DNA of 64,000 nucleotides from Bog-375 sp049698695 (lineage in GTDB: Bacteria; Acidobacteriota; Terriglobia; Bryobacterales; Bryobacteraceae), in contig JBAVYH010000121.1 in NCBI GenBank assembly GCA_049698695.1, positions 14,637 through 78,636 on the forward strand. The letters run 5' to 3'. The translations under genes and the position numbers were made by a program. A model generated the notes under the pieces. That model saw nothing but the letters and a program-made list of their open reading frames with translations. It was not told where the DNA came from and searched no databases. Position 1 is the stretch's first letter. Every line of letters starts with the position of its first letter. Below, in pieces: positions 24,999 through 32,199 of this stretch.

Positions 24999-25999
24999 AA
25001 AGGCTTTTTGCAGTCGTTTTGGTAGCGGCCGCAGCGTTTGCCGCGGAAGGCTACCACGTTCTCAACAAGATCAAAATCGGCGGCACCGGCGGCTGGGATT
25101 ACGTTACTGCGGATGGCGCCAATCATCGGCTTTACGTCTCGCATGGGACCAACATCGCGATTGTCGATACCGCAACCGGCGGCGTGCTGGGAATCATCGA
25201 CGGCCTGCACGGCGTGCACGGCATCGCGATCGCGGACAAGCTCAACAAGGGGTTCATCAGCAACGGGCAATCCAGCACGGTGACGGTGTTCGATCTTTCC
25301 ACTTTCGCCAAGACGGCCGAAGTCCCGACGACGGGGCAGAATCCCGATGCCATCTGCTATGAGCCGAAGACGGAGCGCGTGTTCACCTTCAACGGCCGCT
25401 CCGGCAACTCCACCGCGATTGACGCCAAGTCGAACGCCGTGGTGGCGACATTTCCCCTGGGCGGCAAGCCGGAATTCTGCGCCGTCGCCGGCGATGGCAA
25501 GATTTACGACAACCTGGAAGACAAGTCGGAGCTGGTGGAGATCGATGCCGCTAAGCCGGCGGTCATCCGCACCGCCAAGCTCGACCCTTGCGACGGGCCT
25601 TCCGGCCTGGCGATCGATGCCAAGGACGGCGTGCTGTTTTCCGTTTGCGGCAACAAGATGATGGCGGTGACCGATATCAACGAGATGAAAGTGATCGCCA
25701 CGCCGGAGATTGGCCAGGGGCCGGATGCGGCCGGTTATGATCCAGGCGCGGGCATCGCCTTTAGCTCGAACGGCCGCGACGGCACGCTCACGCTGGTCAA
25801 ACAGGTGAACGGCAAATGGCAGCCCGTCGAGACCGTCAGCACCGAGCGTGGCGCCCGCACCATGGCGGTGGACACTGTGACCCACAAGGTCTATCTGCTG
25901 ACAGCGGAGTTCGGTCCCATGCCGCCAGCCCAGCCAGGCCAGCGCGTCCGCCCGCCGATTCTGCCTGATACATTCCATGTGCTGGTGGTCGGCGAGTAG
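24995..25999 (+). CDS. YncE-like secreted beta-propeller protein in the RND operon
   Basis: 334 residues with a signal peptide (MKRLFAVVLVAAAAFAAEG). Repeated blades of about 45 residues read RLYVSHGTNIAIVDTATGGVLGII, VFTFNGRSGNSTAIDAKSNAVV and VLFSVCGNKMMAVTDINEMKVI, the pattern of YncE/40-residue YVTN repeats. Its ATG overlaps the stop of the RND permease (ATGA), so it is part of the efflux operon. The propeller should sit in the periplasm. It may bind substrate or stabilise the pump, but that is inference. Two cysteines (DPCDG, SVCGN) could form a disulphide. Confidence 0.85.
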   Translation: MKRLFAVVLVAAAAFAAEGYHVLNKIKIGGTGGWDYVTADGANHRLYVSHGTNIAIVDTATGGVLGIIDGLHGVHGIAIADKLNKGFISNGQSSTVTVFDLSTFAKTAEVPTTGQNPDAICYEPKTERVFTFNGRSGNSTAIDAKSNAVVATFPLGGKPEFCAVAGDGKIYDNLEDKSELVEIDAAKPAVIRTAKLDPCDGPSGLAIDAKDGVLFSVCGNKMMAVTDINEMKVIATPEIGQGPDAAGYDPGAGIAFSSNGRDGTLTLVKQVNGKWQPVETVSTERGARTMAVDTVTHKVYLLTAEFGPMPPAQPGQRVRPPILPDTFHVLVVGE

Positions 26000-26029
26000 C
26001 GCCGGCGCAACTGGCCGGCGGCGCGGCCG

Positions 26030-26875
26030 CTATCCCACGAGCGCGGCGGTGTTCGAGAGCTCGCCGATTTCGGGGACTCGAATGCGGACGGTATCGCCGG
26101 GCGCCAGCGCGGCTTCCCGCGGCACGATGATCCCGGTGCCGGTCAGCAGCACGGAGCCCGCGGGCACGCGGTTGGCGAACATCAGCGCCGCGATCAGCGC
26201 ATCCAGCCGCCGGTGCAGCTTGGAAGTGGAAACGGCGCCCGCGAAGACAACCTGCCCGCCGCGCTCGATGGTGCAGGTGATTTCGAGCGCGTAAGGATCG
26301 GGCAGAGCGTCGGCGGTGAGGATCACCGGGCCGAGGGCGCAGCAACTGTCATAGACCTTGGATTGCGGCAGGTAGAGCGGATTCTCGCGCTCGATGTCCC
26401 ACGCGGAAACGTCGTTGGCCAGGGTGTAGCCCGCGATGCTGCCGCGGCTGCCCAGCACCACGGCGAGCTCCGGTTCGGGCGCGGTGAAACGCGAATCGGC
26501 GCGAATGCCGATGGCCTGCCCGGTGGGAACGCAGACGCGCGCGGTGCCTTTGAAGAAGATTTCCGGCCGCGGCTCGCGATACACATAGGCATACATGCCT
26601 TCGGGCGTGCCATGCTCGGCGTCGCGAAAGCTGGAGCTGACTTCGTAGGTGCATCCGCAGGCCCAGACTTCAGGGGGCTGTATGGGCAAAGCTGGCGCCA
26701 GTTTTTCGGCGTGCCGGCTGGCCAGTGCGGCGGCCACGGTGGAGAGGGGCCGATTCTCGGTCTGCGCGCGCCGGATCAGGTCGAGCGTGGTGTGGCTGGG
26801 GATGGGCCGCGCCAGGTCTCCGTCCCAAACCGCGGCGATCAACCGGCCTTCAACTTTCACTTGTCCCAAATGCAT
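26030..26875 (-). CDS. Fumarylacetoacetate-hydrolase family protein, 2-dehydro-3-deoxy-D-arabinonate dehydratase-like
   Basis: 281 residues. The C-terminal FAH fold has the metal-binding pair TAPEPELAVVL and the downstream LANDVSAWDIERENPLYLPQ. The combination YVYREPRPEIFFKGTA with SRFTAPEPE is close to 2-dehydro-3-deoxy-D-arabinonate/pentonate dehydratases of the sugar-acid pathways, rather than to classical FAH. Reaction: dehydration of a 2-keto-3-deoxy sugar acid, Mg-dependent. The ATG at 26873-26875 gives the normal N-terminus MHLGQVKVEGRLIAAV. It is followed by the lemA gene upstream in the same direction, but no sugar-acid genes adjoin, so the assignment is tentative at the substrate level. 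Confidence 0.8.
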   Translation of the reverse strand: MHLGQVKVEGRLIAAVWDGDLARPIPSHTTLDLIRRAQTENRPLSTVAAALASRHAEKLAPALPIQPPEVWACGCTYEVSSSFRDAEHGTPEGMYAYVYREPRPEIFFKGTARVCVPTGQAIGIRADSRFTAPEPELAVVLGSRGSIAGYTLANDVSAWDIERENPLYLPQSKVYDSCCALGPVILTADALPDPYALEITCTIERGGQVVFAGAVSTSKLHRRLDALIAALMFANRVPAGSVLLTGTGIIVPREAALAPGDTVRIRVPEIGELSNTAALVG

Positions 26876-26968
26876 GATGTTTCTCCGATGGTCGACGGCG
26901 CTGCCGCGCGGCTGCATGCGGCCCTCCCGGCCGTAGCGGGAGGAGGAGCGCCGGGCTCCGCATGGCAA

Positions 26969-27535
26969 TCAAAACTGCACTTTCGGCGCGGTGCGGGATC
27001 CGGGCTCGGTCTGGAAGTACGCGTCGTTGCGCGTCATCCCCGACATTCCGGCCACGATATTGTCCGGGAATAGCTCGATCGAGGTATTGTATCGCTGCAG
27101 CGCTTCATTGTACTTGCGGCGCTCCACTGCAATGCGGTTTTCGGTGCCCGCCAGCTCGTCCTGCAACTGCAGGAAATTCTCGTTGGATCTGAGCTGGGGA
27201 TAATTTTCAGCGATCACCAGCAGCCGCGAGATGGCGGTATCGAGCTGCTGGTTGGCCTGAATCTTCTCCTGCGGCGTGCGGCCGCCGGCCAGCCGCGCGC
27301 GGGCGTCGGCAATGTCCTTGAACACTTCGGTTTCGTGCTGGGCGAAGGCTTTCACCGTATTCACCAGGTTGGGAATCAGGTCGGCGCGGCGCTGCAGCGC
27401 CACGTCCACGTCGGACCATTGACTGGCCACCGCTTCGCGCTGCGTCACCAGGTCATTGCGGATGCTCACGAATTTGCCGCCGATGATCAGCCCCAGCACC
27501 AGCAGAACCACGATCACAATCAGGGCAACTTTCAC
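26969..27535 (-). CDS. lemA: LemA family protein
   Basis: 188 residues. One N-terminal membrane helix (VALIVIVVLLVLGLIIGGKFV) is followed by the LemA helical bundle: QWSDVDVALQRRADLIPNLVNTV, RLLVIAENYPQLRSNENFLQLQDELAGTENRIAVERRKYNEALQRYN. The ending SGMTRNDAYFQTEPGSRTAPKVQF is typical. LemA proteins are membrane-anchored and co-occur with TPM-domain proteins; their exact role is unknown. Here the TPM gene lies upstream with a nucleotidyltransferase gene in between, all in one direction with gaps under 15 bases, so the three form one operon. Confidence 0.93.
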   Translation of the reverse strand: MKVALIVIVVLLVLGLIIGGKFVSIRNDLVTQREAVASQWSDVDVALQRRADLIPNLVNTVKAFAQHETEVFKDIADARARLAGGRTPQEKIQANQQLDTAISRLLVIAENYPQLRSNENFLQLQDELAGTENRIAVERRKYNEALQRYNTSIELFPDNIVAGMSGMTRNDAYFQTEPGSRTAPKVQF

Positions 27536-27544
27536 GTATCTCTC

Positions 27545-28255
27545 CTATTTTTCCAGGCGGTCCACCGCGTCAATCACCGTATCGATGGCGCGCAGGTAAG
27601 CGGCCAGCACGGTGAGTGGGTCCATCTCTTTCGGCTTGATGCGCGCCTCGCGCACATCCAGCAGTGTCTCAAAGGGCGTTGGATCGATGCCAAAACGCTC
27701 TTGCGCCAGTCTCACCACCTCGCGTTTTTGCGGTGGCACTTCGACGCCATGAAGCCGCAGCGCGTGCCGGAAAAGCACGCAGAACGTGGACACCGAATCG
27801 AGCAGCAGGCGGCGCAGCAGGTTTTCGTCGGCCAGCATTCCGGAAGCCTTCTGGCGCAGCCGCAGCAGCTTGGCGCGCAGGTCGTGCTCCACCTGCGCAC
27901 GGTAGAAAGTGTCCTCCACCACCAGCGCCGGGATGACGTCTTTGCCGAAGAGCAGCCGGTGGTGGCTTTGCATGTCATGGAACTCGATGGCGAAGCAATC
28001 GGCGGAAGTGGCGAGTTCATGCTCGGTGAGGAGCAAAGGCGCCGGGCTGCCCTGCTCGCGCCACCAGCGGAATGTTTCCGCAGACGCGGCCAGCTCGCGC
28101 GGCGTGAGCGTGGTGAGCACGCAGAGAATATTGAAATCGGAGAAGCCGGCATGATGATCGCCGGCGGCGGCCGAGCCGTAGAGCACCACCGATACCAGCC
28201 GCTCGCCGTAGGCCTTCTTCAATTTTTCGACCAGTTGATCGAGTCGCTTGTCCAT
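27545..28255 (-). CDS. Pol-beta-type nucleotidyltransferase domain protein
   Basis: 236 residues. VVLYGSAAAGDHHAGFSDFNILCVL fits the G-S-x10-D-x-D/N active-site region of the polymerase-beta nucleotidyltransferase superfamily, though the second acidic residue reads N (DFN), which may weaken metal binding. The C-terminal half is a helical bundle (LLRRLLLDSVSTFCVLFRHALRLHG) like the HEPN/KNTase-associated regions. The gene lies between lemA and the TPM gene (9-base gap to lemA, 7 bases to TPM). The start ATG at 28253-28255 (MDKRLDQLVEKLKK) avoids a frame that would run back into the TPM gene. Substrate unknown; the missing acidic residue suggests an altered activity. Confidence 0.75.
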   Translation of the reverse strand: MDKRLDQLVEKLKKAYGERLVSVVLYGSAAAGDHHAGFSDFNILCVLTTLTPRELAASAETFRWWREQGSPAPLLLTEHELATSADCFAIEFHDMQSHHRLLFGKDVIPALVVEDTFYRAQVEHDLRAKLLRLRQKASGMLADENLLRRLLLDSVSTFCVLFRHALRLHGVEVPPQKREVVRLAQERFGIDPTPFETLLDVREARIKPKEMDPLTVLAAYLRAIDTVIDAVDRLEK

Positions 28256-28262
28256 GCCGCAC

Positions 28263-29051
28263 CTACCAGTCGCTGGAGGCGCCACCGCCTCCGGAATCGC
28301 CGCCGCCAAAACCGCCGAACCCGCCGTCACCGGAATCGAACCCGCCGAACCCGCCGCCGCCGCGACTGCCCCAGGTGGATCGGCCCATCAGGTTACCAAG
28401 AATCAAGGCGGGCAGAATACCGCCGCCGCCGAATCCGCCGTAGCCGCGCGGCGCGCCGGCGCGTAGCAGCCAGAAAAGCAAACCGATGCCACCGAAAATC
28501 AGCGGCCAGGGAATGGAATCGGACTCGCTGGGCCGGTAGCGCCGGGGCGGGCCGGCGGTAATGGTTACGTGCTTGGCGTGGGCGATGGTGTTGCCGATGG
28601 TCTCGGCGGCCGCCAGCATGGCGTCGCCGTAATCGCCCTGGCGAAGCGCCGGACGCATCTGGCGCAGGATGCTGCCGCTCAGTCCATCGGGCAAAATCGG
28701 TTCCAGGCCATAACCGACTTCGAGCCGGCTGCGCCGGTCGCGTATCACCAGCAGCATCAAGATGCCTTCATCCTTGCCCTTTTGCCCCACGCCCCAGGCG
28801 CGGAAAATGGTGTTGGCCACGTCCTCGATGGGCTCGCCTTCGAGCGACGGGATGGTGACCAGCGCCATCTGCGCTCCGGTCGAATGCTCGACCATGCCAC
28901 AATAGGCATCGAGCGCGGCGCGGTCGGAATCCGGGATCACGCCCGCGAAGTCGCTCACGTAGCCTTGCGGATGGAGCGTCGTCCAATCCACCGCCCAGCC
29001 CGACGCCGCACACGCCACGAGCGCCAAGCCTGCCCGCAACCAGTTCCGCAT
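28263..29051 (-). CDS. TPM domain-containing membrane protein (YgcG-like)
   Basis: 262 residues. A signal peptide (LRAGLALVACAASGWAVD) precedes the TPM domain (VSDFAGVIPDSDRAALDAYCGMVEHSTGAQMALVTIPSLEG shortened here; GKDEGILMLLVIRDRRSRLEVGYGLE). One membrane helix (PWPLIFGGIGLLFWLLRAG) follows and the C-terminus is a long Gly/Ser-rich tail ending GGGGASSDW, as usual for this family. TPM proteins are linked to photosystem II repair in plants and to LemA in bacteria. It heads the operon with the nucleotidyltransferase and lemA and is preceded by tRNA-Gln on the other strand. The Gly-rich tail is encoded by repetitive GC-rich DNA. Confidence 0.9.
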   Translation of the reverse strand: MRNWLRAGLALVACAASGWAVDWTTLHPQGYVSDFAGVIPDSDRAALDAYCGMVEHSTGAQMALVTIPSLEGEPIEDVANTIFRAWGVGQKGKDEGILMLLVIRDRRSRLEVGYGLEPILPDGLSGSILRQMRPALRQGDYGDAMLAAAETIGNTIAHAKHVTITAGPPRRYRPSESDSIPWPLIFGGIGLLFWLLRAGAPRGYGGFGGGGILPALILGNLMGRSTWGSRGGGGFGGFDSGDGGFGGFGGGDSGGGGASSDW

Positions 29052-29106
29052 CTTGAAGATTCAGTGTACTACGCAGCCGCAGATGAATTCCGCTACTGGC
29101 CGGTGT

Positions 29107-29112
29107 TAAAAT
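29107..29112 (+). promoter_or_regulatory. Candidate -10 box (TAAAAT) of tRNA-Gln
   Basis: TAAAAT lies 10 bases before the tRNA 5' end, close to the expected position. No good -35 box is seen. Confidence 0.35.
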
Positions 29113-29122
29113 GGCTTGCAGT

Positions 29123-29196
29123 TGGGACGTCGTCTAACGGTAAGACTGCAGACTCTGGATCTGCGTATCGGGGTTCGAATCCCTGCGTCCCAGCCA
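29123..29196 (+). tRNA. tRNA-Gln (anticodon CTG)
   Basis: A complete cloverleaf is readable. The acceptor TGGGACG pairs with CGTCCCA, followed by discriminator G and an encoded CCA. The anticodon stem GCAGA/TCTGC encloses the loop CTCTGGA with anticodon CTG, and the T arm carries GGTTCGAATCC. It decodes CAG. Confidence 0.97.
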
Positions 29197-29489
29197 AGCT
29201 TCCTGCCGACCTTCGTTCGCAATTAATAGCACCCTCCGTAAAGCCGTTGAAAAATCGACATTCCCGCTGTTCAGGCATCGAGAGTCGGCTCGGTAACGAT
29301 CTAAGTGGTGCATGATCGGCACCACCTGCCCACGACGCGGCATGAGCGACAGCCAGGCGCACAGCGGCCCGCCGCCGTAGGCAATGGCTCAGAAGAGTCG
29401 GCGCAGAGGCTAGCCATCGGTCAGACTGAAGGCATGAAGTCGCCAAATGGTGTTACAACGTGGTAGAAACCAAAGGTGAGGTGAATTGC

Positions 29490-30593
29490 ATGAGTACGTG
29501 GCGCGGGGCATGGATCTGTCTATTCTGCTTTTCGCTCTTTTCCGTCTTTGCACAGCAGAATGTACCCGCGGGGCAGTCCGAACCTACGGAATCTATGCCG
29601 CCTGGCAGTGCGAATCGGCGTATCACGCTCGATGTGGTGGTGACCGACAAGTCCGGGAAACCGGTCCCCAGCTTGCAACAGCAGGACTTCACGCTTCTGG
29701 ACAACAAACAGCCGCAGAAAATCGTGTCGTTTCATGCCGTAGAGGGTGGTGCCGCGACGGCCGATCCGCCGGTGGAAGCCATTTTGCTCATCGATCAAGT
29801 CAACACGCCGTTCACAAAGGTGGGGTACGCACGGGAACAAATCGAGAAGTATCTGCGGCGAAACGGCGGGGAGCTTGTCTGCCCGGTATCGATGGTCTTC
29901 GTTTCCGATGCGGGAGCAACAATCGGGGACGCTCCTTCTCGAGATGGAAACGCCCTGATTGCGGAGCTGAATCAGAAAGAAGCCGTTGGCTTGCGCACAA
30001 TTAGAAGGTCACAAGGATTTTATGGCGCTGCTGAGCGTCAACAGTTGTCTCTCCAAGCGCTGTGGCAACTCGTGGATCATGAAACGGCAAGGCCTGGACG
30101 CAAGCTTGTGATCTGGATTAGTCCGGGCTGGCCCCTTCTCACTGGCCCAGGCGTGTTGGTGACCTCTACGCAGCAGCAAGGGCTTTTCAACTCCATCGTT
30201 ACTTTTTCGGACGGACTGCGGCGGGCTGGCATTACTCTCTACCATATCGATCCGTTGGGGATGTCGGACGCCGCCGGGTGGCGGACATCGTATTACGAGG
30301 AATTCGCAAAAGGAGTGAAGTCCGCAAAACAGGTGCAGATTGCAAACCTGGCGCTACAGGTCCTTGCCGTTCAAAGTGGAGGCAAGGTTCTCAATTCCAG
30401 TAACGATGTGGCGGGCGAGATCGCAACCTGCATTGCTGACGCCACTGCCTTTTACGTGCTCTCCTTCGACGCGCTTGCCGGGGACGGTCCAAATGAGTAC
30501 CATGCGCTCGAGATTAAGCTCGACAAGCCCAAACTTACGGCGCGCACGCGATCCGGGTATTACGCCCAGCCAGAGCAGAAATTAGCACATTGA
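29490..30593 (+). CDS. VWFA-related acidobacterial secreted protein
   Basis: 367 residues. A signal peptide (WICLFCFSLFSVFAQQN) is followed by ITLDVVVTDKSGKPVPSLQQQDFTLLDNKQ, the lead-in of the VWFA-related domain that is expanded in Acidobacteriota. The VWA core has AILLIDQVNT in place of the usual DxSxS metal site, so the MIDAS motif is degenerate, and ends with CIADATAFYVLSFD. The C-terminal part (YHALEIKLDKPKLTARTRSGYYA) is the standard closing module. The ATG at 29490 is preceded by GAGGTG. The gene is AT-richer than its neighbours. It is likely periplasmic or exported; ligand unknown. Confidence 0.88.
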   Translation: MSTWRGAWICLFCFSLFSVFAQQNVPAGQSEPTESMPPGSANRRITLDVVVTDKSGKPVPSLQQQDFTLLDNKQPQKIVSFHAVEGGAATADPPVEAILLIDQVNTPFTKVGYAREQIEKYLRRNGGELVCPVSMVFVSDAGATIGDAPSRDGNALIAELNQKEAVGLRTIRRSQGFYGAAERQQLSLQALWQLVDHETARPGRKLVIWISPGWPLLTGPGVLVTSTQQQGLFNSIVTFSDGLRRAGITLYHIDPLGMSDAAGWRTSYYEEFAKGVKSAKQVQIANLALQVLAVQSGGKVLNSSNDVAGEIATCIADATAFYVLSFDALAGDGPNEYHALEIKLDKPKLTARTRSGYYAQPEQKLAH

Positions 30594-30688
30594 TTGTACT
30601 GATCACACTTCTGGTACACCCGCTCAGCCACTGAAGGTGCACGATGCAGCGCGGCTCGGAAGGAACCACGGCGGGCGATAGCGCCGTT

Positions 30689-31996
30689 TTACTCTTGCGA
30701 GGCTTTTAGCGCCTGGTCGAGGTCGGCCTTGATATCTTCGATATCTTCGATGCCGACCGAGATGCGGACGTACTCGGGGGTGACGCCGGTGGCTTCCTGT
30801 TCGGCGGGCTCCAATTGCGAATGGGTGGTGGAAGCCGGGTGAATGATCAGCGTTTTGGCGTCGCCGATGTTGGCCAGGTGGCTCAACAGCTTCACGTTGT
30901 TGATGAGCTTGACTCCGGCTTCCTTGCCGCCTTTGACGCCGAATCCCAGAACGGCGCCGGCTCCCTTCGGCAGATATTTCTTCGCGGACTGGTAGTGGGG
31001 ATGGCTGGGTAGGCCGGGATAGTTCACCCAGGTGACCGCGGGATGCTGTTCCAGCCACTCGGCCAGCGCCTGCGCATTTTGCGTGTGCCGCTCCATCCGC
31101 AAGTGCAGGGTTTCGATCCCGAGCAGGAACAGGAAAGCTGCGAAGGGGCTCATGCAGCCGCCGGTGTCGCGCAACCAGTGGGTGCGGATGTGAATAATGT
31201 AGGCCAGGTTGCCGAGCGGCTTGAGCGCTTCTGTGAAGATGACGCCGTGATAGGATTCCGAGGGTGCGGTGAATTCCGGCCACTTGGGCGCGTTGGCTTC
31301 CCAGAGGAAATTGCCGCTATCGACGATGGCTCCGCCGATGTGCACGCCGTGGCCACCCAGAAACTTGGTGGTCGAGTAAACCGCGATGTCGATGCCGTGC
31401 TCGAACGGCCGCAGCAGCGCCGGGGTGGTTACGGTATTGTCGATGATCACCGGCAGGCCGTGTTTGTGGGCGATATCGGCGATCTTGCGGAAATCGGGGA
31501 CGTCGTTCTTCGGGTTGCCGATGGATTCCAGGTAGACCAGGCGCGTGTTCTCATCTACCAGCTTCGAAATCTCTTCGGGGTGATCGGGATTGAAAAAGCG
31601 AACCTCGATTCCCAGTTTCTTGAGCGTCTGCGTGAAGAGCGTCCAGGTGCCGCCGTAGAGGCTGGTAGCGGAAATGAAATTCTGCCCTGCGTGCGTGATG
31701 GTGAGGATGGCGGCCGTGATCGCCGCCTGGCCGGAGGCGAAGGCAAGCGCGCCCACGCCGCCATCGAGCGCCGCCAGGCGCTTCTCCAGAACATCATTGG
31801 TGGGGTTCATCAGGCGCGAATAGATGAAACCGAATTCTCTCAAGGCAAAGAGATCGGCGGCGTGCTCGGAGTCTTTGAAAACGTAGCTCGAGGTGGCGTA
31901 AACGGGAACGGCGCGCGCCCCGGTGGCCGGGTCCGGTTCCTGTCCGGCATGCAGCGCGAGGGTGCCCAATCCAAGTTTCTTCTCTGTGTTTGGCAT
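30689..31996 (-). CDS. metY: O-acetylhomoserine sulfhydrylase (O-acetylhomoserine aminocarboxypropyltransferase)
   Basis: 435 residues, the family length. It makes homocysteine from O-acetylhomoserine and sulphide using PLP in the methionine pathway. GTLALHAGQEPDPATGARAVPVY is the typical N-terminus. IYSRLMNPTNDVLEKRLAALDGG, VIIDNTVTTP and YSTTKFLGGHGVHIGGAIVD contain the PLP contacts and the lysine (in STTKFLGGHG) of the Cys/Met metabolism enzymes. The ATG at 31994-31996 has AAGGA six bases upstream. A good promoter and a structured leader precede it, so control by a methionine-cycle metabolite is possible. No other met gene adjoins. Confidence 0.95.
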   Translation of the reverse strand: MPNTEKKLGLGTLALHAGQEPDPATGARAVPVYATSSYVFKDSEHAADLFALREFGFIYSRLMNPTNDVLEKRLAALDGGVGALAFASGQAAITAAILTITHAGQNFISATSLYGGTWTLFTQTLKKLGIEVRFFNPDHPEEISKLVDENTRLVYLESIGNPKNDVPDFRKIADIAHKHGLPVIIDNTVTTPALLRPFEHGIDIAVYSTTKFLGGHGVHIGGAIVDSGNFLWEANAPKWPEFTAPSESYHGVIFTEALKPLGNLAYIIHIRTHWLRDTGGCMSPFAAFLFLLGIETLHLRMERHTQNAQALAEWLEQHPAVTWVNYPGLPSHPHYQSAKKYLPKGAGAVLGFGVKGGKEAGVKLINNVKLLSHLANIGDAKTLIIHPASTTHSQLEPAEQEATGVTPEYVRISVGIEDIEDIKADLDQALKASQE

Positions 31997-32121
31997 GGAG
32001 TGTCCTTCACGAAGATATCAAAGGGGCAATCGGCGTGGCCAGCGACCGGCAACGAAAACAACCGGCCTTCGGGTTGTCGGCGGATGATCGAGCATCGCTC
32101 GCCTTTAAATACCGATTGTCT
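31997..32121 (-). ncRNA. Structured metY leader, candidate riboswitch-like element
   Basis: On the minus strand CAATCGG (32112-32118) and CCGATTG (32027-32033) can form a perfect 7-bp closing stem. Inside it lie GAGC-ATC-GCTC type (32090-32100) and ACAACC-N8-GGTTGT (32058-32077) hairpins plus a third GC-rich region. The closing stem starts a few bases after the predicted transcript start, and the AAGGA ribosome site follows it by about 20 bases. The layout resembles a small multi-helix aptamer followed by a translational switch. I could not match it to the SAM-I consensus. Ligand binding is inference. Confidence 0.45.
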
Positions 32122-32127
32122 ATGGAG

Positions 32128-32155
32128 TTTATAGTGATTCGCTTCGGGATGTCAA
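32128..32155 (-). promoter_or_regulatory. Sigma-70-type promoter of metY
   Basis: On the minus strand TTGACA (32150-32155) and TATAAA (32128-32133) are 16 bp apart. The predicted start is near 32121. Confidence 0.75.
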
Positions 32156-32199
32156 GCGGGGGCGTCGGCGCAATGACGGCGGGAAGCGGGCCGCGGGTT

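Noticed and set aside
29197..29489. Region after tRNA-Gln as an integration site
   Set aside because: No duplicate of the tRNA 3' end and no integrase gene is present; the gap shows no feature.
31997..32121. metY leader as a classical SAM-I riboswitch
   Set aside because: The conserved core with GGNGGAGGGA and GCAACC in the expected positions is not present, so it is left unassigned.
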